Assembly: GCA_030586765.1 (NCBI GenBank)
Contig: JAUQZZ010000130.1
Coordinates: forward strand, 1-5,464
Direction of reading: 5' to 3'
DNA from: Candidatus Brocadiales bacterium
GTDB lineage: Bacteria > Planctomycetota > Brocadiia > Brocadiales > Bathyanammoxibiaceae
DNA: 5,464 nucleotides
The notes beneath the pieces are model-generated. The model saw only the letters and a program-made list of their open reading frames with translations, was not told where the DNA came from and made no database searches. The position numbers and the translations under genes are program-made. How positions within the stretch are numbered: position 1 is the stretch's first letter; each line of letters opens with the position of its first letter. Shown here in pieces: positions 4,911-5,464 of this stretch.

Positions 4911-5464
4911 ATGGGAAACGCCTCTACAGCGGTGCTGAGCGCAAGGGAATACCTGGAGCAATTAGAAGAGGATATAAGGCAGCATCCAGCCTTGAACCAC
5001 CCCTTTTTGGAAAAGTTCAGTAAAGGCAAGCTCTCACTAGACCGTATAAGGATTTTTGCTAGGCAATATTACCTGTACTCTAGATGGTTTACCATGTACG
5101 TTTCGGCAGTAATTGCCAACATGCCAGATGAGAGGCCCAGGGCCTATCTAATCAAGAACTTGTATCAGGAGTACGGGGAAAGTAACCCACAGCAGGCCCA
5201 TCCAGCCATTTTCCGTCGTTTTCTGAAGGCCCTTCGCCTGGATGCCTCTGAGGTGGAAAGGACGGAACCTCTTCCTGAGACCAGGCTATTCATCCATGAG
5301 TACCTTTTTATATGCAGGGAGGGTCATTTTCTGGAGGCCCTAGGGGCCCTTGGGCCTGGAACTGAATCCATCGTCCCTTATATCTATCATCCTATTTATG
5401 AAGGGCTTAGGAAAGAGCCAAGCCTTCGCGAAGAAGATACAGAGTTTTTCACTCTCCACATGAG
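4911..5464 (+). CDS. Heme-oxygenase-fold diiron redox enzyme, PqqC/CADD-like family (3' end beyond the window)
   Basis: The first 184 residues of a gene that continues past the window. The all-helical pattern and landmarks fit the PqqC/TenA/CADD superfamily: an N-terminal HPALNHPF helix (25-32), FARQYYLYSRWF (49-60), NLYQEYGE...AHP (83-98) and the stretch around E152-S-I-V-P-Y-I-Y. Candidate metal ligands are E87 or E90, H97, E152 and H183. The spacings E90-H97-E152-H183 (7, 55, 31) are close to those recalled for the diiron site of Chlamydia CADD. The final D-x-x-H ligands would lie just past the window end. Such proteins are diiron oxygenases or oxidases, and CADD itself makes p-aminobenzoate; the substrate here is unknown. 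An in-frame TAA at 4905-4907 makes ATG 4911 the most upstream start, and no Shine-Dalgarno precedes it. The gene lies 118 bases after the regulator and may be its target. Confidence 0.82.
   Translation, partial: MGNASTAVLSAREYLEQLEEDIRQHPALNHPFLEKFSKGKLSLDRIRIFARQYYLYSRWFTMYVSAVIANMPDERPRAYLIKNLYQEYGESNPQQAHPAIFRRFLKALRLDASEVERTEPLPETRLFIHEYLFICREGHFLEALGALGPGTESIVPYIYHPIYEGLRKEPSLREEDTEFFTLHM

Noticed and set aside
4898..5020. ATG at 4898 opening a frame of about 40 codons ahead of the oxidase-like gene
   Set aside because: It runs out of frame over the start of the PqqC/CADD-like coding sequence, has no ribosome site and stops early. It is a shadow, not a leader peptide.
1..5464. CRISPR arrays, insertion sequences, toxin-antitoxin or phage-defence genes
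   Set aside because: No regularly spaced repeats, transposase motifs or small paired genes were found on either strand.

Overview
The window looks like the chromosome of a Gram-negative, probably thermophilic bacterium, of Desulfobacterota/Nitrospirota type. The basis is heavy use of AGG (Arg) and ATA (Ile) codons, an Sec/lipobox lipoprotein, CCA-encoding tRNA genes, and a soluble PAS histidine kinase paired with an NtrC-type sigma-54 activator. The taxonomic call is inference only.

Layout. On the minus strand, positions 1-1024 hold a two-gene unit. An HtpX-type membrane zinc protease with an unusual EF-hand-like insertion comes first. After 22 bases comes the first ten codons of a second gene with a very good Shine-Dalgarno; it runs off the left edge and may be a small Lrp/AsnC-type (RAM) protein. 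Positions 1025-1246 are a divergent promoter region, with near-consensus sigma-70 promoters facing left (htpX) and right (tRNAs). Next come tRNA-Val(UAC) and tRNA-Asp(GUC) in tandem. A GC-rich, hairpin-forming stretch follows, then a small predicted outer-membrane lipoprotein of unknown function. Its gene ends in a textbook intrinsic terminator whose left arm could also pair with a second upstream sequence.

The right half is the most interesting part. A sigma-70-like promoter with a short palindrome drives a two-gene operon with an 11-base overlap: a cytosolic PAS histidine kinase with four clustered cysteines, and an NtrC-family response regulator with REC, AAA+ and Fis-type HTH domains. Immediately downstream is the start of a gene for a heme-oxygenase-fold diiron protein (PqqC/CADD-like 'iron-containing redox enzyme' family), cut off by the window end. 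Its upstream region has a good sigma-70 candidate and, 15 bases before the ATG, a good GG-N10-GC sigma-54 promoter candidate.

Working model (inference): the cysteine-bearing PAS domain senses redox state, oxygen or a metal. The kinase phosphorylates the sigma-54 activator encoded with it, and that activator switches on the adjacent diiron oxidase gene. Several starts here (the kinase and the oxidase) lack a Shine-Dalgarno and may have very short leaders.
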